Of a stretch of 64,000 nucleotides of DNA, positions 32,520-41,256 are shown piece by piece. Source of the DNA: Alloalcanivorax xenomutans (GTDB lineage: Bacteria; Pseudomonadota; Gammaproteobacteria; Pseudomonadales; Alcanivoracaceae). The translations under genes were made by a program, and so were the position numbers. How positions within the stretch are numbered: the stretch's first letter is position 1; each line of letters opens with the position of its first letter. The DNA is taken from positions 114,035-178,034 of the forward strand of contig NZ_OBMO01000011.1 in assembly GCF_900217905.1 (NCBI RefSeq), in the 5' to 3' direction. The notes beneath the pieces are model-generated. The model was not told where the DNA came from and did no database searches. It saw nothing but the letters and a program-made list of their open reading frames with translations.

Positions 32520-34766
32520 ATGGCTAGCCGATCCGGTAACACACAACAACGGCGGGGATGGGGCCCGCGTCATCCTCTGGTTTGGGCGGTGACCGCCGCC
32601 ATGATCAGCGGCCCGGCCTGGGCTCAGGACAGCTCCGGGACGCAGCAACTGGACACCGTGGAGGTGGGCGCCGAGAGCGGTAGCGCCTTGGGGGAAGGGG
32701 ACTTTGGTTACGTGGGACAACGCAGCCTCACGGCTACCAAGATTGATACCCCGGTGAGCGAGACCCCGAGGGCCATCTCCATTGTCACCCGTGAACAAAT
32801 GGAAGACCGTGCCTCGATCAGTATCGCCGATGCCCTGCAATACACACCCAGCATCCAGGCGAACTATTTCGGCGAGGACAACAAACAGGACTGGTTTGTC
32901 ATCCGTGGTTTTGATCAGGCCAATAACGGCTTGTATCGCGATGGTACCCGGGTCTATTCGTACGGCTTCTATAGCTGGCAGATCGATCCCTTTGGTCTGG
33001 AGCGGGTGGAGATTCTGCGTGGCGCGCCGTCCGCCTTGTACGGACAGAACCCTCCAGGCGGTGCCATCAACACCGTCAGCAAGCGCCCGCGCTCTTATTC
33101 CAGCGGCTATGTGGGGTTGGAGTATGGCAGCTACGACCGTAAACAGTTGTCCGTGGACGTTACCGGGCCGGTGGGGGATGGCCATGCCTACCGCCTGGTG
33201 GCGTTAAGACGTGAGAATGAAACCCGGGTGGACGATGTGGATGCCGAACGCACCTTGATCGCGCCATCTTTCAAAGCCGCGTTGGGAGAGAATACCGATC
33301 TGACCCTGCTGGCTTCCTATCAAAAAGACGATTCCGACCCCTATCTGCAGTTCCTGCCCACCAGCGGGGTGATCACGCCGAACCCGAATGGCGAGATTGA
33401 TGATGACGTGGCCGTTGGTAATCCGGACTATGAAAAATTCGAGCGTGAGCAAGCCACGCTTGGATACGAATTCGAGCACCGTTTCAGCGACAACACCAGG
33501 TTCCAGCAGTACACCCGCTATCAGCACATGAAGATGGATCTGCGGCAGATGTACTCCCTGGGTTATATGCCCAATTCCGGCGACTCCCAGCTACTGCGTG
33601 GGCTGTCCGATGAGGAAGGCGACGCCGATGGGATCAACGTGGATAACCGGCTGATCCATAAGTGGAGTTTCAACGGTATCGATCATACCCTGTTGTTGGG
33701 GCTGGATTATCAGAGTCTGTCCATTGACGGCAAAAGCTATGGCAACCCGGTCATGGGCTACGAAGCGGCGCCTGGCTTTTATACGCCAGCAATGCTCAAC
33801 CCTTACGATCCCCGCTATCGGGATGCGCACTCGTTGGTACCGTTGCGGTGCGATTTTTCCACCGGTGCTTGTCAGCTCGAAGCTGACCGGCAAGACAGGG
33901 AAATCGATTTCTATCAGGCTGGTGCCTACCTGCAGGACCAAATGAAGTTCAACGACCGTTTTATCTTCCTGTTCGGTGTTCGTTTCGATCACGCCACACA
34001 GGAATACAAAAACAAGACGCTTACCACGCGGCAGAAGACGCGAAACGAGGAGTGGACCACCAGCACCGGTCTGGCGTACCTGTTTGATAATGGAGTAACG
34101 GCTTACGCCAACTACTCCCAGTATTTCCTGCCGGTACGAATCGAAATCGCCAGGGAGGGTACTAACGAGGCCAAACCGGAATCTGGCGATAATGTCGAAC
34201 TGGGCCTCAAGTATCAGCCGCATGGTTTCGACGGCTACTTCAATATGGCGCTGTTCCAGGCTACCAAGGAAAACATGGCCACGGGGGCCGCGCTTACCTT
34301 GCAGCAGATCGGCGAGGTCGAGAACAAAGGGGTGGAACTGGAGGCCGTGGCCAACATTACGCCCAGTTTCAGCGTGATCGCCAACGCCACCTTCATGGAC
34401 CCGGAAATCAAGGAGAACGGTAACGCGGCCCAGGAAGGCAACCGTCCGGAGCAGGTGGCGAAGACCCTCGCTTCCGCCTGGGCCAAATACAGCTTCCTTG
34501 AAGGGCCGATGAAAGGGGTTTCCGTGGGTACCGGGGTGCGTTATGTCGGTGACACCTATGGCGATAACGACAATACCCGCGAGCATCGCGTGCCGTCGTT
34601 CACGCTTTGGGACGCCACGGTGAGCTATCAGTGGCGGGACTGGAAATTCCAGGTGGCGGCCAAGAATCTGGCCGATAAGGAGTATGTTGCCACTTGTTCC
34701 GGCGCCTATTATTGCTGGTACGGGGATCGCCGTAACGTTATCGGCAGCGTGAGCTATGCCTGGTAG
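32520..34766 (+). CDS. TonB-dependent siderophore receptor 2
   Basis: A 748-residue outer-membrane receptor: signal sequence ending PAWAQD, a TonB-box-like LDTVEVGAE, a plug (TPVSETPRAISIVTREQMED, DWFVIRGFDQANNGLYRDGT, LERVEILRGAPSALYGQNPP) and a long barrel ending VIGSVSYAW. The GAPSALYGQNPPGGAINTVSK form is typical of ferric-siderophore (ferrichrome/hydroxamate-like) receptors. GGAGA lies 5 nt before the ATG. It stands alone, without a biosynthesis gene, so the siderophore is probably taken from the environment or made elsewhere. Confidence 0.9.
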   Translation: MASRSGNTQQRRGWGPRHPLVWAVTAAMISGPAWAQDSSGTQQLDTVEVGAESGSALGEGDFGYVGQRSLTATKIDTPVSETPRAISIVTREQMEDRASISIADALQYTPSIQANYFGEDNKQDWFVIRGFDQANNGLYRDGTRVYSYGFYSWQIDPFGLERVEILRGAPSALYGQNPPGGAINTVSKRPRSYSSGYVGLEYGSYDRKQLSVDVTGPVGDGHAYRLVALRRENETRVDDVDAERTLIAPSFKAALGENTDLTLLASYQKDDSDPYLQFLPTSGVITPNPNGEIDDDVAVGNPDYEKFEREQATLGYEFEHRFSDNTRFQQYTRYQHMKMDLRQMYSLGYMPNSGDSQLLRGLSDEEGDADGINVDNRLIHKWSFNGIDHTLLLGLDYQSLSIDGKSYGNPVMGYEAAPGFYTPAMLNPYDPRYRDAHSLVPLRCDFSTGACQLEADRQDREIDFYQAGAYLQDQMKFNDRFIFLFGVRFDHATQEYKNKTLTTRQKTRNEEWTTSTGLAYLFDNGVTAYANYSQYFLPVRIEIAREGTNEAKPESGDNVELGLKYQPHGFDGYFNMALFQATKENMATGAALTLQQIGEVENKGVELEAVANITPSFSVIANATFMDPEIKENGNAAQEGNRPEQVAKTLASAWAKYSFLEGPMKGVSVGTGVRYVGDTYGDNDNTREHRVPSFTLWDATVSYQWRDWKFQVAAKNLADKEYVATCSGAYYCWYGDRRNVIGSVSYAW

Positions 34767-34911
34767 CACGGTACATTGATCCGGCTGGGTGTCTGCTAGT
34801 GCGCTGATTTCACCAGTTGAACGGGGCGCCGGCTCTTCACCTGACCGCCGGTTATCGCTATGGTGCGGAGGTTTCGCCCGGGATCACCGGGGCACCGGCG
34901 AGAGGAACTCG

Positions 34912-36273
34912 ATGCACATTCATATTCTGGGTATTTGCGGTACCTTCATGGGATCGCTGGCGCAGCTGGCCCGGGCCCAAGGGCACCGGGTCACCGGTGC
35001 CGATCAGAACGTCTATCCGCCGATGAGCGATCAACTGGCCGCCGCCGGTATCGACATCACCGCGGGCTATGACCCGTCGCAACTGGAGCCGGCGCCGGAT
35101 CTGGTGGTGATCGGCAATGCCCTGAGCCGTGGCAATCCGGCGGTGGAAGCGGTGCTGGATCGTGGTTTGCCGTACACCTCCGGGGCACAGATGCTGGCGG
35201 AAGTGGTGTTGCCCGGACGCTGGGTGTTGGCGGTGGCCGGTACCCATGGCAAGACCACCACCAGCAGCATGCTGGCCTGGATTCTGGAACACGCGGGATT
35301 GAATCCCGGTTACCTGATCGGTGGCGTGCCGGCCAACTTCGGTGTTTCCGCCCGTCTGGGCGAGAGTCCGTTCTTCGTGGTCGAGGCGGACGAGTATGAC
35401 ACCGCGTTTTTCGACAAGCGCAGCAAGTTCGTTCACTACCGTCCGCGCACCGCCATTCTCAATAATCTGGAGTTCGACCACGCCGATATCTTCGCTGATC
35501 TGGCCGCGATCCAGACCCAGTTCCACCATCTGATCCGCACCATTCCCGCCCAGGGCAGGATCATTCTGCCGCAAGGAGAACCGGCTCTGGAGGAGACCCT
35601 GGAAAAAGGGTGCTGGAGTGAGCTGGAACGTTTCGGCGAAGACGCCGATCCCGGTTACCGTCTGCTGGCGGAGGACGGCTCCGCCTTCGAGGTGCTGGAA
35701 AACGGCCGGGTGGTGGGCCGGGTGAACTGGTCGCAAACTGGCCGCCATAGTGTCAACAACGGCATGGCGGCGTTGTTGGCGGCGCGGCATGTGGGCGTGA
35801 CGCTGGCCCAGGGGGCGGAGGCGTTGAGTGAGTTCCAGGGCGTGAAGCGCCGCATGGAGCTGCGTGGCGAGATAGCGGGCGTGCACGTTTACGACGATTT
35901 CGCCCATCATCCCACCGCCATCGCCACGACGCTCGACGGGCTGCGGCGCAAGGTCGGTGAGCAGCGCATCGTGGCGATCATCGAACCGCGCTCCAATACC
36001 ATGCGCCTGGGCCGTCATCGCGATACGCTGGCACAAAGCACCAGCGCCGCCGACCAGGTGATCTGGTACCAGCCGCCGGGTCTGGACTGGTCTCTGGATG
36101 AGGTGGTGGCGCAGTCACCGGTACCGGCACGGGTGGAGCAGGATCTCGATGCGCTGGTGGCGGCGGTGGCCGCCAGTGAGCGCGGCCCCTGCCATCTGGT
36201 GGTAATGAGCAACGGCGGCTTTGGTGGCATCCACGGCAAGCTGCTGGACGCGCTGGATGCGGCACGGTCCTGA
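34912..36273 (+). CDS. mpl: Muramyl tripeptide ligase Mpl
   Basis: A 453-residue Mur-ligase-family enzyme that reattaches recovered L-Ala-gamma-D-Glu-meso-DAP tripeptide to UDP-MurNAc during cell-wall recycling. HIHILGICGTFMGSLA starts the nucleotide domain, GTHGKTTTSSMLAWILEHAG is the ATP P-loop, VEADEYDTAFFDKRSKF is diagnostic of Mpl and YDDFAHHPTAIATTL follows. The start at 34912 is chosen from this N-terminus; upstream codons to 34789 are not supported. It is followed 15 bp later by ubiX. Confidence 0.93.
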   Translation: MHIHILGICGTFMGSLAQLARAQGHRVTGADQNVYPPMSDQLAAAGIDITAGYDPSQLEPAPDLVVIGNALSRGNPAVEAVLDRGLPYTSGAQMLAEVVLPGRWVLAVAGTHGKTTTSSMLAWILEHAGLNPGYLIGGVPANFGVSARLGESPFFVVEADEYDTAFFDKRSKFVHYRPRTAILNNLEFDHADIFADLAAIQTQFHHLIRTIPAQGRIILPQGEPALEETLEKGCWSELERFGEDADPGYRLLAEDGSAFEVLENGRVVGRVNWSQTGRHSVNNGMAALLAARHVGVTLAQGAEALSEFQGVKRRMELRGEIAGVHVYDDFAHHPTAIATTLDGLRRKVGEQRIVAIIEPRSNTMRLGRHRDTLAQSTSAADQVIWYQPPGLDWSLDEVVAQSPVPARVEQDLDALVAAVAASERGPCHLVVMSNGGFGGIHGKLLDALDAARS

Positions 36274-36288
36274 AGGGGAGAGAGCGCG

Positions 36289-36900
36289 ATGCGACAACGG
36301 ATCACCCTGGCGTTCACCGGCGCTTCCGGCGCCCCTTACGGGTTGCGCTTGCTGCAATGTCTGCTGGAAGCGGACTGCGAGGTCTACGTCTTGCTGTCGA
36401 AGGCGGCGCGGGTGGTGATCGGTACCGAGACCGATCTCAAGCTGCCCGCCGGCACCGGTGCCGCGGAGACCGCATTGCGGGACTGGAGCGGTACCGATAA
36501 GGGCCGTCTGGTGGTCTGTGGCCTGGAGCAGTGGACCGCGCCGGTGGCGTCCGGCAGCGGCGCGCCGGCGGCCATGGTGGTGTGTCCCTGTTCCACCGGC
36601 ACGCTGTCCGCCATTGCCAATGGCGCCAGCGATAATCTGATTGAACGGGCCGCGGATGTGGCCATCAAGGAACGCCGCCACCTGATCCTGGTGCCCCGGG
36701 AAGCGCCGTTATCCGCTTTACACTTGGAAAATATGCTGAAGCTGGCGCGGCTGGGCGTCACCATCCTGCCGGCGGCGCCGGGCTTCTACCATCGCCCGCG
36801 GCGAGTGGAGGATCTGGTGGACTTCGTGGTGGCGCGTCTGCTGGATCACCTGGGCGTGCCGCAGACGCTGGTGGCGCGCTGGGGAGAGAAAGGGGAATAG
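36289..36900 (+). CDS. ubiX: Flavin prenyltransferase UbiX
   Basis: A 203-residue flavoprotein that prenylates reduced FMN to make the cofactor of UbiD-type decarboxylases used in ubiquinone synthesis. Visible are [19 protein letters not shown] at the N-terminus, [21 protein letters not shown] and [21 protein letters not shown] near the C-terminal half, all characteristic of UbiX. It is likely co-transcribed with mpl (15-bp gap), a frequent pairing in Pseudomonas-type genomes. Confidence 0.93.
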   Translation: MRQRITLAFTGASGAPYGLRLLQCLLEADCEVYVLLSKAARVVIGTETDLKLPAGTGAAETALRDWSGTDKGRLVVCGLEQWTAPVASGSGAPAAMVVCPCSTGTLSAIANGASDNLIERAADVAIKERRHLILVPREAPLSALHLENMLKLARLGVTILPAAPGFYHRPRRVEDLVDFVVARLLDHLGVPQTLVARWGEKGE

Positions 36901-36957
36901 GATAGTTCGCTGGCACGCAACGTGTTCGTCGGTTTCTGTTCGGCAAATAGGGTGCCA

Positions 36958-37048
36958 CGAAGCCGCTGTGGGAGCTTGCCCGCAAGCGAATATTGCAAAC
37001 GCCTGGCAAGCCCCCTTCGCTTGCGGGCAAGCTCCCACAGCGGCTTCG
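36958..37048. repeat. Inverted REP pair with perfect 33-bp arms
   Basis: Arms 36958-36990 and 37016-37048 are exact reverse complements of a REP unit (core GCTGTGGGAGCTTGCCCGCA) separated by 25 nt. A further REP unit follows at 37060-37083. It sits between convergent ubiX and tonB. Confidence 0.8.
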
Positions 37049-37059
37049 TAGTGTGATCC

Positions 37060-37083
37060 GTGGGAGCCAGCCTGCTGGCGAAT
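37060..37083. repeat. REP unit shared with 12328-12351
   Basis: GTGGGAGCCAGCCTGCTGGC plus GAAT, identical over 24 bases to the copy at 12328-12351, next to the tonB stop codon. Confidence 0.65.
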
Positions 37084-37102
37084 GGCGCTAACGTGGTGGT
37101 CC

Positions 37103-37915
37103 TTACAGCGTGTAATTGATCGGAATCCGCACCGCCACCGGATCGCTTCCCAACTGGGCCGGGGGGGGCGGGAAGCGCAGCCGGCGTACCAGTTCCAGGG
37201 ATTGCTGATCGAGAATGCGGCTGTTGGAGCTGCCCACCAGTTCCACATTTTCCGCGCGGCCCTGGGCGTTGACCCGGAAACTGACTTCCACTTCACCCTG
37301 TTGCCGGCGCATGCGTGCCCGGGCCGGGTAGACCTTGTTGTACTCGATGGTATCCCGCACCTTGCCGAGATAGCGGTTCAGAGCGTTGTCGTTGTCACCG
37401 CTGCGATGAACGCCCTTGCCGATTTCCCCGGCGATGCCTTTCTGGCCCTTGGGTTGAGGCGCTCCGCCCGCCACCTGTTCGGTTGGCTCCGCGTCCGGTT
37501 CCGCTTCGGGAGAACCGGCGGGTTCGGCCCGTGGTTCAGGGGCGGGTTCCGGCGCGGGCTTCGGCTCCGGTTTGGGGGCCGGCTTCGGCTCGGGCCTGGG
37601 TTCCGGTTTCGGTTCGGGTTTGGGCTCCGGCTTGGGTTTGGGCTTTGGTTTCGGCTTCGGTTTGGGCTCGGGTTTGGGTTCCGGCTTGGGCTTGGGCTCG
37701 GGCTTCGGTTGCGGTTTGGGTTCCGCCTGAGCCACTTGAGGCGCTGGTGCCGGCGGTGCCGGATTGGGCGCCAGCGACAACGTCATGGCCTGCTGACCAC
37801 CCTGAATGCCCACGCGACCGCCGGCCAGGGTGAGCGAATTCACCGTCACCAGCAGGCTGCCGTGAACCAGGATCGCGAGGGCCCAACTAATGATCAGTCG
37901 TATACTTCGCCTCAC
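37103..37915 (-). CDS. tonB: Energy transducer TonB
   Basis: A 270-residue TonB. One N-terminal anchor ([19 protein letters not shown]) carries the His residue typical of TonB. A very long Pro/Lys/Glu spacer (about residues 65-135) is built from PKPEPK-type repeats, and a C-terminal domain includes [20 protein letters not shown] and RLRFPPPP. It transmits the proton-motive force from ExbB/ExbD to outer-membrane receptors such as the two in this window. It is last in a four-gene operon; its ATG overlaps the exbD stop. Confidence 0.9.
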   Translation of the reverse strand: MRRSIRLIISWALAILVHGSLLVTVNSLTLAGGRVGIQGGQQAMTLSLAPNPAPPAPAPQVAQAEPKPQPKPEPKPKPEPKPEPKPKPKPKPKPKPEPKPEPKPEPRPEPKPAPKPEPKPAPEPAPEPRAEPAGSPEAEPDAEPTEQVAGGAPQPKGQKGIAGEIGKGVHRSGDNDNALNRYLGKVRDTIEYNKVYPARARMRRQQGEVEVSFRVNAQGRAENVELVGSSNSRILDQQSLELVRRLRFPPPPAQLGSDPVAVRIPINYTL

Positions 37916-38409
37916 GGAGTGTTCTCGCTCTGGGTTACCAAACGAACTTCTTCCACACCCAGGTCCCGCAGTTTGCCCAGGTTTTCGCGCAATACGCTGA
38001 GTGGCACGCCGGCATCGGCCAGCAGACGTACCAGCGGTAATGTCGTTTCTTGCCCGCCCTCGGCGGCGGGTGCCGCCGGGATTTCCGCGGCGCCGTTTGC
38101 GGCCGCTTTGTCAGCCGCCTCCTTTTCCCGCTCCGCCTGATGCTTGGCGATCAACGTGGCGAGGCTGGCCTCGGCCACCGGCTCGCCGTCATGGAACAGC
38201 ACGCCTTGCTTATCCAGAATCAACATCAACTGGCTGGGGTCTTCCTCGGTGGCGGCCTCGGCGCTGTTTGGCGCGGTCACATCCACGGTGGGGCGTGGCG
38301 CCAGCTGGCCGGCCACCATGAAGAAAATCAACAGAAGAAAGACCACATTGATCAGCGGCAGCACCGGCTCCAGCGGTGGCCGGCGAGGGCTGTTGTCTTC
38401 CAGATTCAT
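37912..38409 (-). CDS. ExbD-like protein with Asn in place of the channel Asp
   Basis: A 165-residue ExbD-family protein: one N-terminal helix (about 15-36), then a periplasmic domain with an Ala/Glu-rich insert (about 90-120) that is longer than usual. The membrane motif reads [14 protein letters not shown], so Asn21 occupies the position of the proton-carrying Asp (E. coli Asp25). The other ExbD gene in the same operon keeps the Asp. It overlaps both neighbours by 4 bp, indicating a maintained gene. It may form a heterodimer with the second ExbD. Confidence 0.75.
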   Translation of the reverse strand: MNLEDNSPRRPPLEPVLPLINVVFLLLIFFMVAGQLAPRPTVDVTAPNSAEAATEEDPSQLMLILDKQGVLFHDGEPVAEASLATLIAKHQAEREKEAADKAAANGAAEIPAAPAAEGGQETTLPLVRLLADAGVPLSVLRENLGKLRDLGVEEVRLVTQSENTP

Positions 38410-38789
38410 GGCAGCAGCTCCAGCTGCACTTCCTTGAGGCCGGCGGCCCGGGCCACGTCAACGGCGGCAAGGGCGGCCTGCAAAGGCGCGTCCGGGTCGC
38501 CGGTGATCAGCACGGCTTCGTCGTGGCCGGCCAGCCTTTCACCCAGTTGTTCAAGGGACAATGCTTCGCCGTTCCAGTCCACCTTGCCTTCCGCGTTGAC
38601 GTGCAACTCCAGCCAGGTTTTGTCGTCCTGCCGTTCCACGGCTTCGCTGGGTACCACACTCACCGGCAGGTCCTTCCAGGCCCCGAAGCGGGTGGCCAGC
38701 ATGAAGAACACCAGCAAAATAAAAACCACATCGATCAGTGGTGTGAGACTGATAGCCGGCGAACGGTGACGTTCGGGCTCAAGATACAT
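38406..38789 (-). CDS. exbD: ExbD biopolymer transporter subunit (canonical)
   Basis: A 127-residue protein with the canonical membrane motif [16 protein letters not shown], including the essential Asp, and a compact periplasmic domain ([20 protein letters not shown] ... VQLELLP). The start at 38789 gives the family's usual short N-terminus and overlaps the exbB end; a longer GTG start at 38819 is possible. It couples proton flow to TonB together with ExbB and the Asn-type ExbD. Confidence 0.85.
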   Translation of the reverse strand: MYLEPERHRSPAISLTPLIDVVFILLVFFMLATRFGAWKDLPVSVVPSEAVERQDDKTWLELHVNAEGKVDWNGEALSLEQLGERLAGHDEAVLITGDPDAPLQAALAAVDVARAAGLKEVQLELLP

Positions 38790-39468
38790 GGGCGATACGG
38801 GCCTCGCTGCTGGGAACACTGTCCCGGGTCGGAGCGCTGCTGTCCTGGTCGAGGCGGCGGCGTTGTACTTTCAGCTGGGACAGGCGGTCCTGCAGTTTTT
38901 CCCGGCACACCTCAATGGTGCGGTCCGCCCAGTGGAAGGCGGCCAGGGCCGGAATCGCCACGGTCAAACCCGCGGCGGTGGTCAGCAGTGCTTCCCAGAT
39001 ACCGCCGGAGAGAATCGCCGGATCCACCTGGGAGCCGGCCTGTTCCAGAGCCTGGAAAGCGCCGATCATGCCGAATACGGTACCGAGCAGCCCCAACAGC
39101 GGCGCCAGCGCGCTGATCACCTCGAGAATCCGCAGCCCGCCACGCAACTCATCCAGGGATTCGCGGGCGCGGCGCAGACAGTCTTCTTCCCAGCTTTGCT
39201 CGTCCATATCGCGCTGGTTCCAGGAGGTCAGCACCACCTGGTCGATGGGCGTGCGGCCCGGCTTTTGTTGGGCCGGAATTTCACCACGCTCCAGGCTCGC
39301 CAGCAGGGCATCCGCCTGGCGGCTTGCCTTGGGGCGCACACGGGCGAACTGCAGTATCTTGGAAATCAGGGTGGCCAGGCCGATCACGGACATCAGGCCA
39401 AGCACCCACATGGTGATACCACCGGAAACGAACCACTCGGGAAGGTGAAACTGCAGAGAAGAGGTCAT
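38779..39468 (-). CDS. exbB: ExbB proton-channel subunit
   Basis: A 229-residue three-span MotA/TolQ/ExbB-family protein: first helix [20 protein letters not shown], and later [22 protein letters not shown] and [20 protein letters not shown], which line the channel. The start at 39468 is supported by GGAG 8 nt upstream and by the normal N-terminus; the longer frame to 39594 runs over the promoter. It heads the exbB-exbD-exbD'-tonB operon below a Fur-like site. Confidence 0.9.
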   Translation of the reverse strand: MTSSLQFHLPEWFVSGGITMWVLGLMSVIGLATLISKILQFARVRPKASRQADALLASLERGEIPAQQKPGRTPIDQVVLTSWNQRDMDEQSWEEDCLRRARESLDELRGGLRILEVISALAPLLGLLGTVFGMIGAFQALEQAGSQVDPAILSGGIWEALLTTAAGLTVAIPALAAFHWADRTIEVCREKLQDRLSQLKVQRRRLDQDSSAPTRDSVPSSEARIAHVS

Positions 39469-39599
39469 CGCCGAACTCCATCGTGGAAAAGGCGGATATC
39501 GTCGTCGACCGGGGCGTACTAAAGCGGATAACGGCACCAGGGGCGCCGTAACGGGACGATATCTCAGTGTGCGGGCGAGTCTAGCACTTCGCACAGTGA

Positions 39600-39627
39600 A
39601 TGCAAGTCATTCCTATTTACAGGAATG
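39600..39627 (-). promoter_or_regulatory. Fur-like operator cluster before exbB
   Basis: ATGCAAGTCATTCCTATTTA (39600-39619), nearly identical to the site of receptor 2, overlaps a perfect 7-6-7 dyad CATTCCT-ATTTAC-AGGAATG (39608-39627). Repeated GAATG/CATTC units are typical of Fur binding sites. Confidence 0.55.
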
Positions 39628-39673
39628 TGACGATGGATAGGCTGTTTCAATAAGTGCGGAAGATGAGGGAGAG

Positions 39674-39701
39674 GGGGAGGCGCCCGGTGGGCGCCTCCCC
39701 A
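39674..39701 (-). terminator. Terminator hairpin after the NlpE-like gene
   Basis: GGGGAGGCGCCC with GGGCGCCTCCCC, a 12-bp stem with a GGT-type loop, just past the lipoprotein stop codon. Confidence 0.6.
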
Positions 39702-39706
39702 TGAGG

Positions 39707-40138
39707 TTATTGCTTGATCAGGGTGTAGTTGAGTTCGGACTCGATGCGATCGCCGTTGATATCCAGCATTTCCAGCGCATTCAGCGCGGTTTCCAGGTAG
39801 CGCAGCTGGCTTTCGACATCCTCGGACTCCGGATTCAGCACCACGGTGCGATAAGCGGTACCGTCCATTTCCTTATTGCCATAAGTCCACTGGCCGCGCT
39901 CAACTTCGGTATGACCCACGCGGGAACTGTCCATGTACTCTTCACGCAACTCGTATTGGGTCGGACGGTCTTTCTCGTCGCTGTACAGGGTCAGGGAGGT
40001 ACGGATCCCGGAGCAGTCCGCGCAGGGCAGCATGCCGCTGTACAGGGCTTTGTCCGCCTGAGGGTTGGAGGGAGTGGAAGAACAGCCCGCCAGTACCAGA
40101 CCGGAGGCCAGACCAAGAGTAAGCAAAATCTTTTTCAT
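39707..40138 (-). CDS. NlpE-like lipoprotein
   Basis: A 143-residue lipoprotein: signal peptide MKKILLTLGLASGLVLAGC with lipobox LAGC (Cys19). The first mature domain resembles the N-terminal region of NlpE (copper-resistance/envelope-stress lipoprotein): YSGMLPCADCSGIRTSLTLY with the CADC motif. The second half has no recognised family. NlpE monitors lipoprotein export and copper stress in enterics; the same role here is inference. A Crp-like site lies about 60 bp before the ATG. Confidence 0.75.
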   Translation of the reverse strand: MKKILLTLGLASGLVLAGCSSTPSNPQADKALYSGMLPCADCSGIRTSLTLYSDEKDRPTQYELREEYMDSSRVGHTEVERGQWTYGNKEMDGTAYRTVVLNPESEDVESQLRYLETALNALEMLDINGDRIESELNYTLIKQ

Positions 40139-40196
40139 GCTTCTATCTCCATATAGATCAAGCGTTATGTGATCCTAGTCGATTAGAAGCTGCCGG

Positions 40197-40212
40197 TGTG
40201 AACACGTTCACG
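40197..40212 (-). promoter_or_regulatory. Crp/Vfr-like binding site
   Basis: TGTGAACACGTTCACG matches TGTGA-N6-TCACA at all but the final base and is a perfect dyad at its core (GTGAACACGTTCAC). It lies about 60 bp upstream of the NlpE-like gene. Confidence 0.5.
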
Positions 40213-40271
40213 CTTTTAACAGTCTTTAACCAGCGCGGGGCCGGGAGGGAAAGGACAGCGGGTCGCGCCGG

Positions 40272-40376
40272 CTAATCGCGGCGGCGGGCATGGATTCTCT
40301 GGGCCACTTCGATGACCGCGATGGCCACCGCCAGGGCGATGAAAAAATACAGCAGAATCATGGATCCCCACTTCAT
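40272..40376 (-). CDS. Tiny single-span membrane protein
   Basis: A 34-codon reading frame: MKWGSMILLYFFIALAVAIA then VIEVAQRIHARRD. It is one hydrophobic helix with a basic tail, the usual form of small regulatory membrane peptides. A second ATG at 40361 has GGGGA 4 nt upstream and would give 28 residues. No family is recognised and homologues cannot be checked here. Confidence 0.4.
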   Translation of the reverse strand: MKWGSMILLYFFIALAVAIAVIEVAQRIHARRRD

Positions 40377-40486
40377 GGCTATGGCCGGAATACACCCCCT
40401 GGTCAGGAACTGACCTGAATAGGATGTTAGGGTGTGACCAAAACTAAGCATAACGTCTTATGTATGGATGGCCATAGCAAAGTGCG

Positions 40487-40514
40487 GGGAATGGGCACTG
40501 GAGCACATTCCCCC
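40487..40514 (-). terminator. Possible terminator after GST gene
   Basis: GGGGAATG paired with CATTCCCC (8-bp stem, 12-nt loop) just past the GST stop codon. Confidence 0.45.
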
Positions 40515-40522
40515 AGGGACGA

Positions 40523-41188
40523 TCAACCGAGCGGTTTCAGAGACCCGCCACGTTCCTCCGCCTTGCGGTAGGCGGGGCGGTTTTCCAGCCGTTCAATGAA
40601 TGCCCGGATGTTGGGCATGTTCCCGGGCGCGCGGGCCAGCGCCGCCTGCAGCGGGAAGCTCATCTGGATATCGGCGGCGCTGAACTCGTCGCCGGCGAAC
40701 CAGACATGTTCGCCAAGATGGCGCTCGACGAAGCCCAGATGATCGCTGAGGCGAGGGTCCAGGAAGCCCTGATTCAGTCCCTGGCTGATTTTCCTGGCCA
40801 CCGGGCGGATAAAGAACGGCATCGGTGATTGTGGCACCCGGGAGAACACCAGCTTCATCACCAGCAGCGGCATCAATGACCCCTCGGCGTAGTGCAGCCA
40901 GTATTGGTAGGCTTCGCGGCCGGGAGCGCCCGGTTCCGGGCGGAAGCGGCCCTGGCCGTAATGGTCCAGCAGGTATTCAAGAATGGCGCCGGACTCGGCC
41001 ACCACCCGGTCATCGTCCTGCAGTATCGGCGCTTTACCCAGGGGATGAATTTCGCGCAGGCTTTCCGGTGCCAGCATGGTGACGGGGTCGCGCTTGTAAT
41101 GGATGATTTCGTAGGGGAGGCCGAGTTCTTCCAGAAGCCAGAGAACCCGCAGGGAGCGGGAGTTTTCCAGGTGGTGAACAGTGATCAT
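40523..41188 (-). CDS. Glutathione S-transferase family protein
   Basis: A 221-residue two-domain GST: a thioredoxin-like N-domain (ITVHHLENSRSLRVLWLLEE, with the Ser-Arg-Ser region in the usual thiol-activating position, and VAESGAILEYLLDHYG for glutathione gamma-Glu binding) and an all-helical C-domain (FSAADIQMSFPLQAAL). Length is normal. The substrate is unknown; it may act in detoxification. Confidence 0.88.
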   Translation of the reverse strand: MITVHHLENSRSLRVLWLLEELGLPYEIIHYKRDPVTMLAPESLREIHPLGKAPILQDDDRVVAESGAILEYLLDHYGQGRFRPEPGAPGREAYQYWLHYAEGSLMPLLVMKLVFSRVPQSPMPFFIRPVARKISQGLNQGFLDPRLSDHLGFVERHLGEHVWFAGDEFSAADIQMSFPLQAALARAPGNMPNIRAFIERLENRPAYRKAEERGGSLKPLG

Positions 41189-41256
41189 TGGGATGCTCCG
41201 GACCGTGGCGTGACAATGTCAAAGCCCGGAGCATAGCAGAGACGGGGTGAACGGGG

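Noticed and set aside
36958..37083. CRISPR-like repeats
   Set aside because: The repeats are inverted REP units, not direct repeats with uniform unique spacers; no cas gene is present.
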